Below are positions 11,417 to 23,664 of a DNA stretch of 64,000 nt, one piece after another. Position 1 is the stretch's first letter. Each line of letters opens with the position of its first letter. The translations under genes and the position numbers were made by a program. Under the pieces are notes generated by a model, which did not search any database, was not told the origin of the DNA, and was given only the letters and a program-made list of their open reading frames with translations. The stretch is from Ehretia macrophylla (taxonomy: Eukaryota > Streptophyta > Magnoliopsida > Boraginales > Ehretiaceae): the NCBI GenBank assembly GCA_037974665.1, contig CM075766.1, positions 52,390,069 through 52,454,068 on the forward strand. The letters are read 5' to 3'.

Positions 11417-14044
11417 TGTAACACCCCGATCCCTCTTGAGACCGGGAGTTCTATCAATCGATCTAATCACAACCCAAACCAAACCCGGGCATAATTTTCA
11501 GGGAAAACGGACAGAGTCTCACCTGTTTCTAGGCGAAATGTAAAACCTGCGATAGCATATAAATGGACCAATACTATGTCCAAACATTCAAAACCACCTC
11601 AAGGCCATCCGAGCCTCGGTTCTCAACAATTTAAACTCAGCAAGTATACATACATTTCCAATTTAAAAGCTAACCTATCTCTTTTCATTTTTGACAAATA
11701 CATTCGAACTAGACGGTTAAACCATACTAAGCTACTGCATAAAATAAACTATCATGCCATTCTAACTTTTTTCCTTTGGACATTACAGACATGCATTGAA
11801 GTTAAGCTATGCTAACTGATTACATAAACTAGCTTATCAATTCACATCAGCTGCTTAGCTAAATTTAAATTACATTTCTTTTGACAATAAATACAAACAA
11901 CATATGAACATACATCTTTACAAACTTCGACACTCAAGCCACATAGGCACGCAAGACAACTCTTCAGGCAACGAACTTTCACAAAATCACGAACTTTCCA
12001 GCTAACATGACATTTCCTGAAATGTGGTGGTGAGGAGTGAGTATACACAACACTTATACTCAGTGAGGGCGAGACATATATCGAATTGGAGAGAAAGAAA
12101 GTCGTGCAATGGAAATAAGACAGTTAAGCAATATAACTGATAAATAAGCAATCAAGACAAACAATCAATACAATAAGCAATTACTGAAAGCATTAACACA
12201 ACCATTCAAAGATATACCACACTCTGAAGGCTATGGTTCACTCATACGAGCAATGTACCATTTCACGAGTGATACATCAATCTTGAGCTTGATGTTGACA
12301 ACGATGACAATAAGCGCGCAACCACCTTATAACACTAGTTTGGAATACCCCGGAAGTATCCATCAATCTACGACCCAAATCTCCCTGGGAGGCAACCCAA
12401 GCGAGAAGAGGGAATAGCTACGGAGCTAGAGCAACCAACACTGGCAACCCGAGGCTACCCAGAGAGGCCTATCACTCACGTGCTGACACTATGCAATGCA
12501 AGACTCGATACAAGGCGATAAACGAGCGATAGCACAACAATACAGAATAGAGGAGATAAACGAGATATCAAGCATTATCAACAATTGTTAAACATTTCAA
12601 TCAATAATCAACTCTAACAAGCGTAATAAGCATTTACAATCAAACAAGTAACAAGAACAACACCAACTAACATTATCAAGCAATAACAAGTATTCTATAG
12701 GCATTATAAGCATTCTATAGGCAACATAAGCATTCTATAAGCAATATAAGCATTCTATAAGCAATATTCTATGAAAACACACAAAATCATGAAAATGACC
12801 CCAACTTACCAAACTCTACTACTTTCAAACGAGCCACGAGTTTTGGAAACCGACTTCACCAATCCTCCTAGGTCACTATAAGGCACGTCTAAAGACCCCG
12901 AAACCTTACTTAACCCTAGATTTCACGCAAAGTCCTGATTTCCCCCTTTGCTCGTTTGAACTACAACTATATTAACAAAACACCCAACCAACGCCATAAT
13001 CACACCAAAAGTGCTTCCATGGCCTCCCAAAACAATGTCATCACGCAAAACGAGAAAAAGCTAAACTCGACCTAAACGACCCCAACTTTTACCAAGGCAT
13101 TTTTCTCATTTTTTCCATTACACAACCTAAACAAATCATGCATTTAGGCATTCTAGCATACCTAGCACCTTTTCACATCAACAGACAGTATAACAACGCA
13201 ACTTTATTGTTTTAAGGGTTTACTATTCATAAAATACTATTCAACTAACAATTTATATTTCAATTTCAATATTCAACCGCAGAAAATGCTAAAAAGCTAT
13301 AAATACGTGTTCTACGATTGCTAGGGAACATACTTTAAGCAATGAAATGGACAAAATAACAACCTACGGTTAAATCACAAAAATTAAAGTTTATATTCAA
13401 CATTTTTAAATGCACAAATAACGATGTAATCCTTACCTTAGATGCTCCTAGACGCTAGGGAAACCTCGTAGGATGCCTCGGAAACCACCCCGTGCAAGCT
13501 CACGCGAAGATTTGATGATTTGTTTTGAAATTTTTTTCTTTCTTTTTCTCTTTCTTTTCATCATGGCTTCAAGCCTTTATTCTCTGCTTTTTCGTTTGCA
13601 TTATGCTTATTTAGGAAAAAAATTGACAAGAAGTCAAAGGTCAAAGATTCGGTCAACCCGCTAAACCAAAACAGCTATGCGCGACCTTACGAAAACGGCC
13701 ATAACTTCTTCTAGAAAACTCCAATTCACGAACGGTTTGAAGCCTCAGAAACTAGACTCATAGAGCTTTCCAACCATATATAATTTGCTACCTATCTCTT
13801 CCCCAATTGGTTCAGATTTAATTCCAAAGTTGACCCAAAATTTGACTAACTTAACATTGTATTTTTTTATTTATAAACCCAAGTTTGCCTTTTATTAAAC
13901 ATTTCAAAAATTTTCACCTTGTCCTAGTTGGTCAATGTAGATGAAAAGTCAACTAGTTTGGTCAAAGAAGGTGAAAGGTCAATAAAATGCAATTTAAATG
14001 AACTTTAAATGCTATTGAATACATGCCAGGTTCGGGGTATCACA
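11417..14044 (-). repeat. Solo LTR, family A, inverted (copy A2)
   Basis: It begins TGTAACACCCCGATCCC and ends GGTATCACA, the reverse complement of family A ends. The 5-bp duplication ACAGG lies at 11412-11416 and 14045-14049. It interrupts B's reverse transcriptase between the codons of the conserved IDYR and LNQV. There is no internal region, so this is a solo LTR. It contains about five units of a 20-bp repeat (about 12681-12780). Confidence 0.95.
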
Positions 14045-14049
14045 ACAGG

Positions 14050-16705
14050 GCACTTAATCAAGTCACGATTAAGAACAAATACCCCTTGCAGTTGATTGAA
14101 GAATTGTTTGACCAGTTGCAGGGTGCGAGTGTTTACTCTAAATTTGACTTGAGGTAGGGTTACTATCAACTCAGGATTCGGAGTGACGATATACCTAAGA
14201 CGGCATTCAGGACTAGATATGGCCACTATGAATTTGTTGTGTTACCGTTTGGATTGACGAATGCACTAGCCGCATTCATGGATTTAATGCAGAGGGTTTT
14301 TCGACCTTATCTTGATCAATTTGTCGTAATATTTATTGATGACATTCTAGTATACTCTAAGAATGAGGCTGAACATGAACAACATTTGAAGATTGTACTA
14401 CAGACTTTGCAAGAAAACAAGCTTTTTGCAAAATTCAGCAAGTGTGAATTCTGGTTGAATCAAATATCTTTTCTAGGCCATATTATTTCAAAACAAGGAA
14501 TTTCAGTAGATCCAGCTAAGATTGAAGTTGTTTCATCTTGGAAAAGACCTGAAACGGTGTCAGAGATTCAGAGTTTTCTTGGGTTGGCAGGTTACTATCG
14601 GAGGTTTGTTAAAGACTTTTCTAAAATTTCTGGACCTTTAAGCCAGTTGACCGAAAGAAAGTTACTTACAACTGGGATGCTAAATGTGAGTCCAGTTTCC
14701 AGGAATTGAAGAAGAGACTAACTACAGCTCCTATACTAGCTTTACCTGAGGGTACAGAAAACTTTGTTGTCTACAGTGATGCATCTAAAGAAGGTTTGGG
14801 CTGTGTTTTAATGTAGAATGGTAAGGTGATTGCCTATGCTTCTACGAAGTTGAAACCATATGAAGTCAATTACCCTACACATGATCTAGAGTTAGCTGCA
14901 GTTGTGTTTGCTTTAAAGAAGTGGCGTCATTATTTGTGGGGTGGTAGATTTGAAATTTTTACTGACCACAAGAGTCTCAAATATTTATTTTCACAAAAGG
15001 ATTTGAATATGAGGCAGCGAAGATGGCTTGAGCTATTAAGTGGCTACAATTGTTCTATAAACTACGTGCCAAGTAAGGCAAATGTTGTTGTGGATGCTTT
15101 GAGCCAAAAGGCTACTGTTGCAAGTTTAATTATCAAGGATTGGGAGATTTTGGAGGAAATTTGTTCATGGAAGCCGGAAGCTATTGAGGTAGGGATTCGA
15201 TTTGCTAGCTTACAAATTTAGTCGGGATTGCTAGCACAAATCAGAGAGGCTCAGAAGACTGATCCTCACATCTTGAAAATCCAAGAAAAAGCAAAAGGGG
15301 AAGAGTCAGAGTTTAAATTACATGCAGATGGTATCTTTAGATTCAGGGACAGAGTGTGTGTTCCTGGAGATCTGACTTTGAAGAATGAGATTTTGTCAGA
15401 GGCACATAATTCAAGATATACAATTCACCTGGGCAGTACTAAAATGTATAGAGATTTGAAACAACACTTATGGTGGAACAATATGAAGAGGGAGATTGCT
15501 GGGTATGTATCCAGGTGTTTAACTTGTCAGAGGGTTAAAGTTGAGCATCAGAGGCCAGCCGGGCTTTTGCAACTGTTGTCGATTCCGCAATGGAAGTAGG
15601 TGCATATAACAATGGACCTTGTGACCGATCTTCCTAGATCTCCGAGAGGATGTGATTCTGTTTGGGTTGTTATGGACCGATTGACTAAAGTTTCACATTT
15701 TATTCCCGTGAACAAACAGGATAGCCTTGATAAACTAGCTGAGCTTTATGTTGCTAATATTGTGAGACTTCATGGTGTGCCACAGAGTATAGTGTCAGAT
15801 AGAGATCCTAGATTTAGATCTCGTTTTTGGCAGAAGTTGCAAGAGGCCATGGGAACTAAATTGAGTTTCAGTACTGCATACCATCCATAAACTGATAGCC
15901 AGTCTGAGAGAACTATCAGGATCTTGGAAGACATGCTTCGGGCATGTGTGTTAGACTTTGGGAAGAATTGGGAGAAGTTTTTGCCTTTAGCGGAGTTCGC
16001 CTACAATAATAGTTATCAATCTACTATAGGTATGGCTCCCTACGAGGCGTTGTACGGTCGTAAATGCAGATCCCCATTGTATTGGGAAGAGGTTGGAGAG
16101 ATGAAAATAATTGATCCGACTGTGTTACCTGAGATGATTAAGATGGTAGATAATGTTCACCTTATTCGCCAGTGTATGTTCACAGCTCAGAGTCGTCAGA
16201 AGAGTTATGCGGATAAGCACCGTCGGGATCTTGAGTTTGCTTTGGGAGATTGGGTATTTCTTAATATTTTTCCTCGAAAGGGATTGATTCGGCACAGTAA
16301 GAGCGGGAAACTTAGTCCCAGGTATGTGGGTCCGTATGAGATCACCGAACAGGTGGGTCCTTTGGCTTATCGGTTAGATTTGCTTCCGAGCTTGTCAAGA
16401 CTGCACGATGTTTTTCACGTATCAATGTTAAGAAAATATCATCCAGATCCTTCACATGTTCTTGAACCAGAGCCTTTGCAGATTGAGGAAAAGTTGTCTT
16501 ATGAGGAGAAACCGATTCGAATTATGGATCAGAAAGTTCAGGAACTTCGCAGAAAGAGTATTCCGTTAGTAAATGCTCTGTGGAATCATCATGGGTTTGA
16601 GGAAGCCACTTGGGAAAGATAGGACCAGGTTCGGAATCAGTATCTCGAGTTGTTTATTGACCAGGTAAAAATTGCGTGGGCGCAATTGTTTCAAGGGGGA
16701 GAGGG
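14050..16705 (+). pseudogene. Element B RT-RNase H-integrase-chromodomain, broken
   Basis: The frame resumes after the solo LTR with LNQV and covers RT with FIDD (about 14332-14343), RNase H (DASKEGLGC, then TDHKS near 14960), the HHCC zinc finger of integrase (about 15410-15530), the DD35E core (15600-15930), the GPYEIT motif and the C-terminal chromodomain-like segment ending HGFEEATWER. Stops are at 14155, 14814, 15219, 15597, 15888 and 16620, and a 1-base deletion near 14655 shifts the frame. It cannot be functional. The protein is closest to that of element D in this window. Confidence 0.92.
16670..16705 (+). other. Pre-PPT palindrome and polypurine tract of element B
   Basis: AATTGCG (16670-16676), TGGG loop, CGCAATT (16681-16687) form a perfect 7-bp stem, followed by the polypurine tract AAGGGGGAGAGGG ending at 16705. 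The palindrome and tract recur in all elements. Confidence 0.85.
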
Positions 16706-17180
16706 TGTAATACCCGAGCCCGGAATGTGGAATTTTCTTGTTTATTATTTTGAAAATTATATATTTTTTAAATTCTTTGAAATCAAATTGTTGCTTCTTT
16801 ATTGTCGCAAAGTGCATTGCATTTCGAGAGCGATAGTTAGAGGGTGTCCTCTAGTCCTCAAAAAATAGTGAAACTAGTATTTTGGTGTCTTGAATTTTAT
16901 ATTTTATTTGTTGTTAGCTAGAATTAATTTGGTGATGGTTGTTATAGCTTTAAAATGCATAAAAATAGGCAAACTGACCAACTTAAGTTAGTTTGACGAA
17001 GGGGTTTGACCATTGACCAAAGATTGTCACCTTATAAGCTTAAAACATTGCAAAAAAAAAACAAAGCTGAAATAGAAAAGGGAGCAGGCCGAAACCAAGA
17101 GAGGAAAAAAAAAACATTTCAACTTTCAAAACTTCCAATCTTCGTGTGAGCTTGTGCGGGGTTGTTACCGAGGCATCCAG
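16706..17180 (+). repeat. 3' LTR of element B, first part
   Basis: The first 475 bp match the start of the 5' LTR. The LTR is then interrupted by element C; the last five bases TCCAG (17176-17180) are the target duplication, repeated as TCTAG at 62251-62255. The LTR resumes at 62256. Confidence 0.96.
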
Positions 17181-18844
17181 TGTGAAACCCTAGTTTTATG
17201 CTTTAACTCGATTTACGTGTTTTATCTCGTTTTGCGTGCATTTGACCTGTTTATGTGCTATATGACCTAGAATGTTATAATTTTGATGTCAATACTCATA
17301 ATACGTGCTAAATGTGCATTCATGAAATTTTCATCAAAAAACGGGATCAGAAATTTTATCATCGATTTTTAGTGAATAGTGTTTTCGAAACACGTCCGCT
17401 AAAATTTTGAAACTGGTCTTTTTAACCCTTCTAGACCTAGACCATGAACTTTAATAGACCTGTGTTTGATTACAACGGTTTTAAAATCGGCTTAAGAATT
17501 TATTAGGATTTTTACACCGACTTTTGTGAAAATTGAGTTTTAAGCCGACTCGGGTGAAAGTGTTTGATTGTAAAACTTCTTGTCACCTATACATAACCTA
17601 GTTGAGTTAGCTTGGGTGTTGAATAATTGTTTTGAACTTTGGTGATGAAGAAAATGAATTAAAAGACAAGAAAACACTAAAAATAATTAGTTTCCACTTT
17701 GACTTTCTTTTATTTATTTGACCTTTGCTTAATATATGATCAACACACATTAAAAACAAAGCAAAACACCACCAAAAACACACACAAAACCGTGGCTCCT
17801 TAGAGGAGAAAGATGAAGGCATTTTCAAAGCATTTTTCTCATAGATTTTGCATTTCAAAGCCGAATTGAGTGATTCAAAGCTTGAAATTGATTGTTGGGC
17901 ATCCATTCTACCCATTTTTAGCCTTAGTTTGCATCAAAGGTGAGAGAAAAATTCTAGATCTCAAAAGTTGTCTTTTGCATTTTTGTGTATAAATGAAAAT
18001 TGATCCGTTAGAATTCTAATCTGATGTTAGATTATTGCTCCTTGCATGCTAGGGATCATTTAGCTGTAATACTACGAGTTTTTATCGGTTGTAGCATAAT
18101 TTTTATTTTTCGGGTATTTAAATTTGATTAAATTGTTCAATGTTGATTAAATTGAGTTGTGTTGATCGGAATCGATTGCCGTCGATTTCTAAATATTTGA
18201 TAATTACGTGGTAGTGCCGTTGTAATGCCGAATTTTCGATTATGATGTTTGGGTGAAAATCCAAAAAATTCAGCCTTGACACCTTAGGGTTTTAGGGTTA
18301 TCGGGCATGATTTGGAGGTGTTATGGTGGTTTTTCGAGGGGGCTAATGTAGTTGGTTGAATGGGTGAGTGTTTGAAACTGATTTGGAGTTGTTTGGATTA
18401 GTAGAATGTAAGATATGATTAATTGAAGTTTAGGTTGTCTTTCTTTAAAATGATAGATTGAGCCTTAGTTGATTGGGTGTGGGCTGAGTGATTGAATTGT
18501 GAGTTGTTGACGAGTAAATTAGGGTTCGATTGTGTGTGTAATGCATGTTCGGTTGGATGGCCTACTTTGTCATCTAACTTAGTTATTTGTTGTTAAATTG
18601 TTTATTGATGTTATTATGATGATAATATGATTATTGATGATGATAATATGTTTATTGATGATGATTGATGATTATCGATTGATGATTGATGCCAGGAGAT
18701 AAACAGTTCTGCTAGACTGTCCTCCTGTGAATGATTGATGTTTATTATTATTGCTGGGTCTCTGGTATGTGTGTGCCACCTCTCGGGCAGCATTGGGCTG
18801 TCGGGTTGATAACGGCATGACTATCAGAGATTGGCTCCAGCTCG

Positions 18845-18862
18845 CATGACGGAGGTGTCATG
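18845..18862 (+). other. Hairpin in C/F-type LTR
   Basis: CATGAC (18845-18850), GGAGGT loop, GTCATG (18857-18862) form a perfect 6-bp stem. It is conserved in both F LTRs; in the 3' LTR of C the left arm is altered (CATATGA). Confidence 0.5.
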
Positions 18863-19096
18863 GAGGGCGAGGTTATTGGGGGTACCCCGGGTGCGTGAGT
18901 AATGGGGAGTTACAAGAAGAATGGTTGAGATTGTGATGGCGTTTGGAGCTACACCAACTAGAAAGAGTATCCTTTATTGAATGGTCATATAGTTATGTGA
19001 TGATAGTATTATTTATGTTATTGTGTGTTTACTGACTCAAAGGATTATTTCCAAGGAGTTTAGTAGACCTTGCTCGAGATCTATCGGATCCTCGCT

Positions 19097-19117
19097 GGGC
19101 TTATTTTATATAAGCTC
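19097..19117 (+). other. LTR hairpin, C/F version
   Basis: GGGCTTAT (19097-19104) pairs with ATAAGCTC (19110-19117) with one G-T wobble. It is preceded by CCTCGCT. It is the positional equivalent of the hairpins in families A, B and E. Confidence 0.6.
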
Positions 19118-19132
19118 ACTCTCTATTATTGC

Positions 19133-19234
19133 ATGCATACAAGTGTACTATCGCAGGATTACGGGTACGTGCCTCCTGAAGTGGAAAATGTGCCTTACGT
19201 GGATGAGTCCTATGTTCAAGAGTCTTATCCTTGA
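19133..19234 (+). CDS. Acidic/tyrosine-rich short frame in C 5' LTR (decaying copy)
   Basis: A 33-codon frame from ATG 19133 to TGA, with the motif QDYGYVPPEVENV and the ending ESYP-stop. Compared with C's 3' LTR copy it has replacements (G to S at the acceptor codon, E to V, P to Q), as expected for a copy drifting after insertion. It is treated as coding only because of the conservation pattern between C and F. No homology to a known protein is recognised. Confidence 0.3.
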   Translation: MHTSVLSQDYGYVPPEVENVPYVDESYVQESYP

Positions 19235-19654
19235 TGTTGTATTGTTTTACTATCTTGTATATTAACTTTGTAGACTTTTATATGCTTTGTAGTTCATTAT
19301 GTAAAAGATGTTGAAAAGATAACGAATTAGTTGATGCAATCTTAGTAGTCTTTATTTTGTCTATGTTTAGGTTGCTGGATTGGCTCATTATGTTTTGTAA
19401 TGTATATTAAGGGTTCACGTATTATGTTGGAACGGAGGCATATAACAAGGACTATTTATTGTATAATATGGTTATGATGTATGTTGTTATTTTATTGAGG
19501 AGTTGTTTGTTGTATGGTTTGTGAAGTTGATGTATGACGTTCTATTGAGGTTGGTTTAAAGCCACGGTGTCCTAATTACTGTCATTATACTGCCGAAATT
19601 CCGTTGCGTCCTGACTGATTGTAGGAGGGGTCGAATTGGGGCGTGACATTTAAG

Positions 19655-19666
19655 TGGTATCAGAGC
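19655..19666 (+). other. Primer-binding site of element C (tRNA-iMet)
   Basis: TGGTATCAGAGC, six bases after the LTR end. Confidence 0.93.
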
Positions 19667-20278
19667 TACATTAGCTGTCAGCCGGAGTATCCTCGGAATG
19701 TGGGTAGTGGTCTAAGCATGCAAGTATGTATTAAGTGAAAGAAAAGTGAAACATATGTTAATATGTTTATGTGATTAATTTACTTATGTGTCTAACTTTC
19801 TATGTGACCAGTATGCCTTGTGTGTTAAGTGAACTAATGTGGTCAATATGTTTTATGTGATAACATGCTATACGTACTCAATGTGTTGTAATTAATGTGC
19901 ATTATGTGATTAATGTGTATTATGTGACAATTGTGTTTTATGTGATTTTGTGCCTTGTGTGAAGTTAGTTGTTTATGTGCTTTTAATTGTTTATAACTAG
20001 CTTATGTGAAACAACGTGCTTTAGGTGCTCAATGTACTTTAAGTGACCAGTGTGAGTTACGTGATCAACTTGTCTTATGTGAAGTTTGTTGCTTATGTGA
20101 CTTTAATTGTTTATAACTTACTTCTGTGATATAACCTGTTTGTGTGATGTTGGCTTCTTATATGTTGAATTGTGTGTTATGTGATAATGTTGCATTGTAT
20201 GATAATTGCAGATTACGTTATACTTGTCTTTCATATGATATAGTTGCATCCATGTTTTAACTCGTGAGTGACCTTTTA
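19667..20278 (+). repeat. Element C leader with ATGTGA array
   Basis: After the shared block AGCCGG...CCTCGG...GTGGGTA (about 19680-19711) comes a degenerate repeat of TTATGTGA type. I count ten copies of ATGTGA between about 19769 and 20185, each a start codon followed directly by a stop. Other elements here have one or two copies in this place. Confidence 0.7.
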
Positions 20279-22404
20279 ATGTCTAGGGTGGTTGTAAGAG
20301 GTTTCGGAAATAGAGATAGGCGATGATTTTGTATTATTATTATTCTAGTAGTTTATCAGTGAGATTTTAATTGTTATGTTTATGGATTTTAGTTTCGTCT
20401 TAGTTGATTGATCTTGATGTTCTTTTAGCGAGAATGAAGTTGTTCGAGGAAAATAGCAATGTATCTTGATGATTATAATTACTTTTTTTTGCCATGTTTA
20501 ACTTGTTATTACTTGGAGATGAATCATAAGTTGAGGTTTCCATGAGGTTATCATTAGATACTTTTGGAGTCTCAACTCAGACTATACTTCCTTGAGGTTA
20601 TTTTAGAATGAATTTATTTGAGGAATTAGTGATGTATATTTGTGAATGGAATGAAGTGTAGTATAACAAGTGAGTATTTCTACTATTTGGGATTGCTATA
20701 TTATTAATGGATATTTTGGAGTTTTGATCTTTAAACCTTGGAGACAATTGGAGTAATTCCTGACTAAAGTTACTTTATTCGAAGATGTAATTGTTAGGAG
20801 ATAGAATTATTTGAGGAAATAAGAATGCATTTGGGTGACTGAACATTTACTTGCCTACATCAAGCTTTTGGATTCTAGGTAGTATGACTTTCTAAATTGT
20901 TGATTGAGGATTCTCCTATGTTATAATGGGTTAGTATGAATCTGTATTGTGTTATCAGATTTTGGAGTCTTCATTAGTTAACCTTGTTGGGTAATCGGTG
21001 ATTTATCTTGTTTAGTGATTGGTCTGGTACGGAATGTAAAATTTTGGAGTGATTTATCTTGTTTGGTGATTGTTATGACTCCTTAGGTTCTTTAGATCTC
21101 CTTAGTGTCTTGTTTTTGAGGAAGATAGATTGTAGGATTTGACTTGTTGGTGTTTAAGTGTGTAGGTGGGACACCCTTCTTGTGATTCATAATTCTATCA
21201 GTCTTATTATTCTCTTTTACTCTATTCTCAGTTATTTGAGAGAGAGTTACACTTTTCTAGCTTATCAATTATTTCTTGAAAGTTTTGCTTATTGGATTAA
21301 TGGATCCTATACTCATTTGACATTATTTCTATTCTTAACATTCATATTTGTTTCTTATAGCAATGTCGCTTATTGGAGTTAAGGTTTGAGACTTCTACAT
21401 TTCATTCTATATATCCAGCTATTCATTTCAATATTTCATTTCATCCTATTACTATTCATTTGAAAGTAATTTTTCCTTTGGTATACCATTTTACTTGTTC
21501 GAATTCTACTTGCTTGATGTACTCTCGACCTAAATACATCATTGTCATTCTTGTTGATCCTTGTTAATCCTATTGTTTTATTATTAAATCCTGAGCCATT
21601 ACTTTGCTTGTAATTGTTCATTCAATATACTCGGCACTGTCCTATTGTTATCATTTCTTATTTATACTTCTTTGGTTATTGTGAGCTGAGATACTCTTGC
21701 CACTTATGTTTTCTATTGAATTAATCATCTCTTATTTCTTAATTTCATTTCGCCTCAAGTACAACTTACTTGTTGGTTCCTTGAACATTCATCGAGAATT
21801 GAAATGTCTACTTGTTCAGGAATTTTTGTTCAACATACTCAGCACTATTTTGACTCGTCATCATCCTTTGTTCGTACTTATTTAACTGATAGGTGCTGAG
21901 ACATTTCTTATCTTAGTTATCATGCTTCCTTATTAAACTATTAACCTCTTGATTCTCTAACCTGTTTGACCTCTTGTTCACTTGATTGTTGGCTCGAATA
22001 TGATTTTTCATATTCTTATTTCCTTGTAAATTTCATAAGAGCCATATTCTGACCAATGTCACTTTTGAGATATTTCCTTGATCAATAATCATTCATGTTA
22101 TCGTGAATGAGTTTTTAAACCCTCGGGGTGTTCATAGAGCTCATTTGTGTAGTAGGAGATGATTGATAAGTAGTGGTGTCATGCTAAGACTTTGGAGTTG
22201 CGATTTCTTTCATATGCAATTTGATATTAGGTAGGAGAGAATTATGAATTGAAGATTGTCTTGGAATTATGATCATCAACTTGCAGTCAACAGAGTTTGT
22301 TCTTTTGAGGTCTTCGGTTAGGTATCATCCTAAGAGATAAATGGGAACTAAGAGAAGTATTGTTAGGTGTAACGATTGAGGATTTAATTGTCTATCAGTT
22401 CAAG
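20279..22404 (+). other. Element C internal region, non-coding filler
   Basis: A 15-codon frame at 20279-20326 (MSRVVVRGFGNRDRR) sits where gag starts in F and may be a gag remnant; this is weak. About 20400-21120 contains diverged repeats of a TTTGAGGAAAT...AATGCATTT...GTGATTG type. About 21160-22000 is pyrimidine-rich (TTATTC, TTCATTT). I find no gag, protease, RT or integrase motif on either strand. Confidence 0.6.
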
Positions 22405-22440
22405 AATTGCGCGGACGCAATTGTTTTAAGGAGGGGAGAA
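22405..22440 (+). other. Pre-PPT palindrome and polypurine tract of element C
   Basis: AATTGCG (22405-22411), CGGA loop, CGCAATT (22416-22422) is followed by the PPT AAGGAGGGGAGAA (22428-22440). The tract is identical to that of F. Confidence 0.85.
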
Positions 22441-23664
22441 TGTGAAACCCTACTTTTATGCTTTAACTCGATTTACGTGTTTTATCTCGTTTTACGTGCA
22501 TTTGACCTGTTTATGTGCTATATGACCTAGAATGTTATAATTTTGATGTTAATACCCCTAATACGTGCTAAATGTGCATTCATGAAATTTTCATCAAAAA
22601 ACGGGATCAGAAATTTTATCGTCGATTTTTAGTGAATAGTGTTTTTGAAACACGTCCGCTAAAATTTTGAAACTAGTCTTTTTAACCCTTCTAGACCTAG
22701 ACCACGGACTTTAATAGACCTGTGTTTGATTAAAACGGTTTTAAAATCGGCTTAAGAATTTCTTAGGGTTTTTACACCGACTTTTGCAAAAATAGAGTTT
22801 TAAGCCGACTCGGGTGAAAGTGTTTGATTGTAAAACTTCTTGTCACCTAAAAATAACCTACTTGAGCTAGCTTGGGTGTTGAATAATTGTTTTGAACTTT
22901 GGTGATCAAGAAAATGAATTAAAAGACAAGAAAACACTAAAAATAATTAGTTTCCACTTTGACTTTCTTTTATTTATTTGACCTTTGCTTAATATATGAT
23001 CAACACACATTAAAAACAAAGCAAAACACCACCAAAAACACACACAAAACCGTGGTTCCTTGGAGGAGAAAGATGAAGGCATTTTCAAAGCATTTTGCTC
23101 ATAGATTTTGCATTTCAAAGCCGAATTGAGTGATTCAAAGCTTGAAATTGATTGTTGGGCATCCATTCTACCCATTTTTAGCCTTAGTTTGCATCAAAGG
23201 TGAGAGAAAAATTCTAGATCTCAAAAGTTGACTTTTGCATTTTTGTGTATAAATGAAAATTGAACCGTTAGAATTCTAATATGATGTTAGATTATTGCTC
23301 CTTGCATGCTAGGGATCATTTAGCTGTAATACTACGAGTTTTTATCGGTTGTAGCATAATTTTTATTTTCCGGGTATTTAAATTTGATTAAATTGTTCAA
23401 TGTTGATTAAATTGAATTGTGTTGATCGAAATCGATTGCCGTCAATTTCTAAATGTTTGATAATTACGTGGTAGCGCCGTTGTAATGCCGAATTTTTGAT
23501 TATGATGTTTGGGTGAAAATCCGAAAAATTCAGCCTTGACACCTTAGGGTTTTAGGGTTATCGGGCATTATTTAGAGGTGTTATGGTGGTTTTCCGAGGG
23601 GGCTAATGTAGTTGGTTGAATGGGTGAATGTTTGAAACTAATTTGGAGTTGTTTGGATTAGTAG
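22441..23664 (+). repeat. 3' LTR of element C, first part
   Basis: It matches the 5' LTR from its first base. It is interrupted by D; AGTAG at 23660-23664 is the target duplication, repeated at 61012-61016. Confidence 0.95.

Larger units (their letters stand above)
17181..19648 (+). repeat. 5' LTR of element C
   Basis: It begins TGTGAAACCCTAG and ends GGGGCGTGACA. It carries a TATATG sequence near 17733, a donor-like AAAG|GTGAG at 17937-17944, GATGATT microsatellite-like repeats at about 18600-18690, a CATGAC/GTCATG hairpin (18845-18862), a GGGCTTAT/ATAAGCTC hairpin (19097-19117) and the acidic reading frame 19133-19234. The acceptor CAG of this copy has become CAA at about 19140-19142. Confidence 0.95.

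Noticed and set aside
17607..17915. 102-codon minus-strand frame, repeated at 22906-23175
   Set aside because: It is antisense to the first exon region of the C LTR and occurs in both LTRs only because they are copies; no protein similarity.
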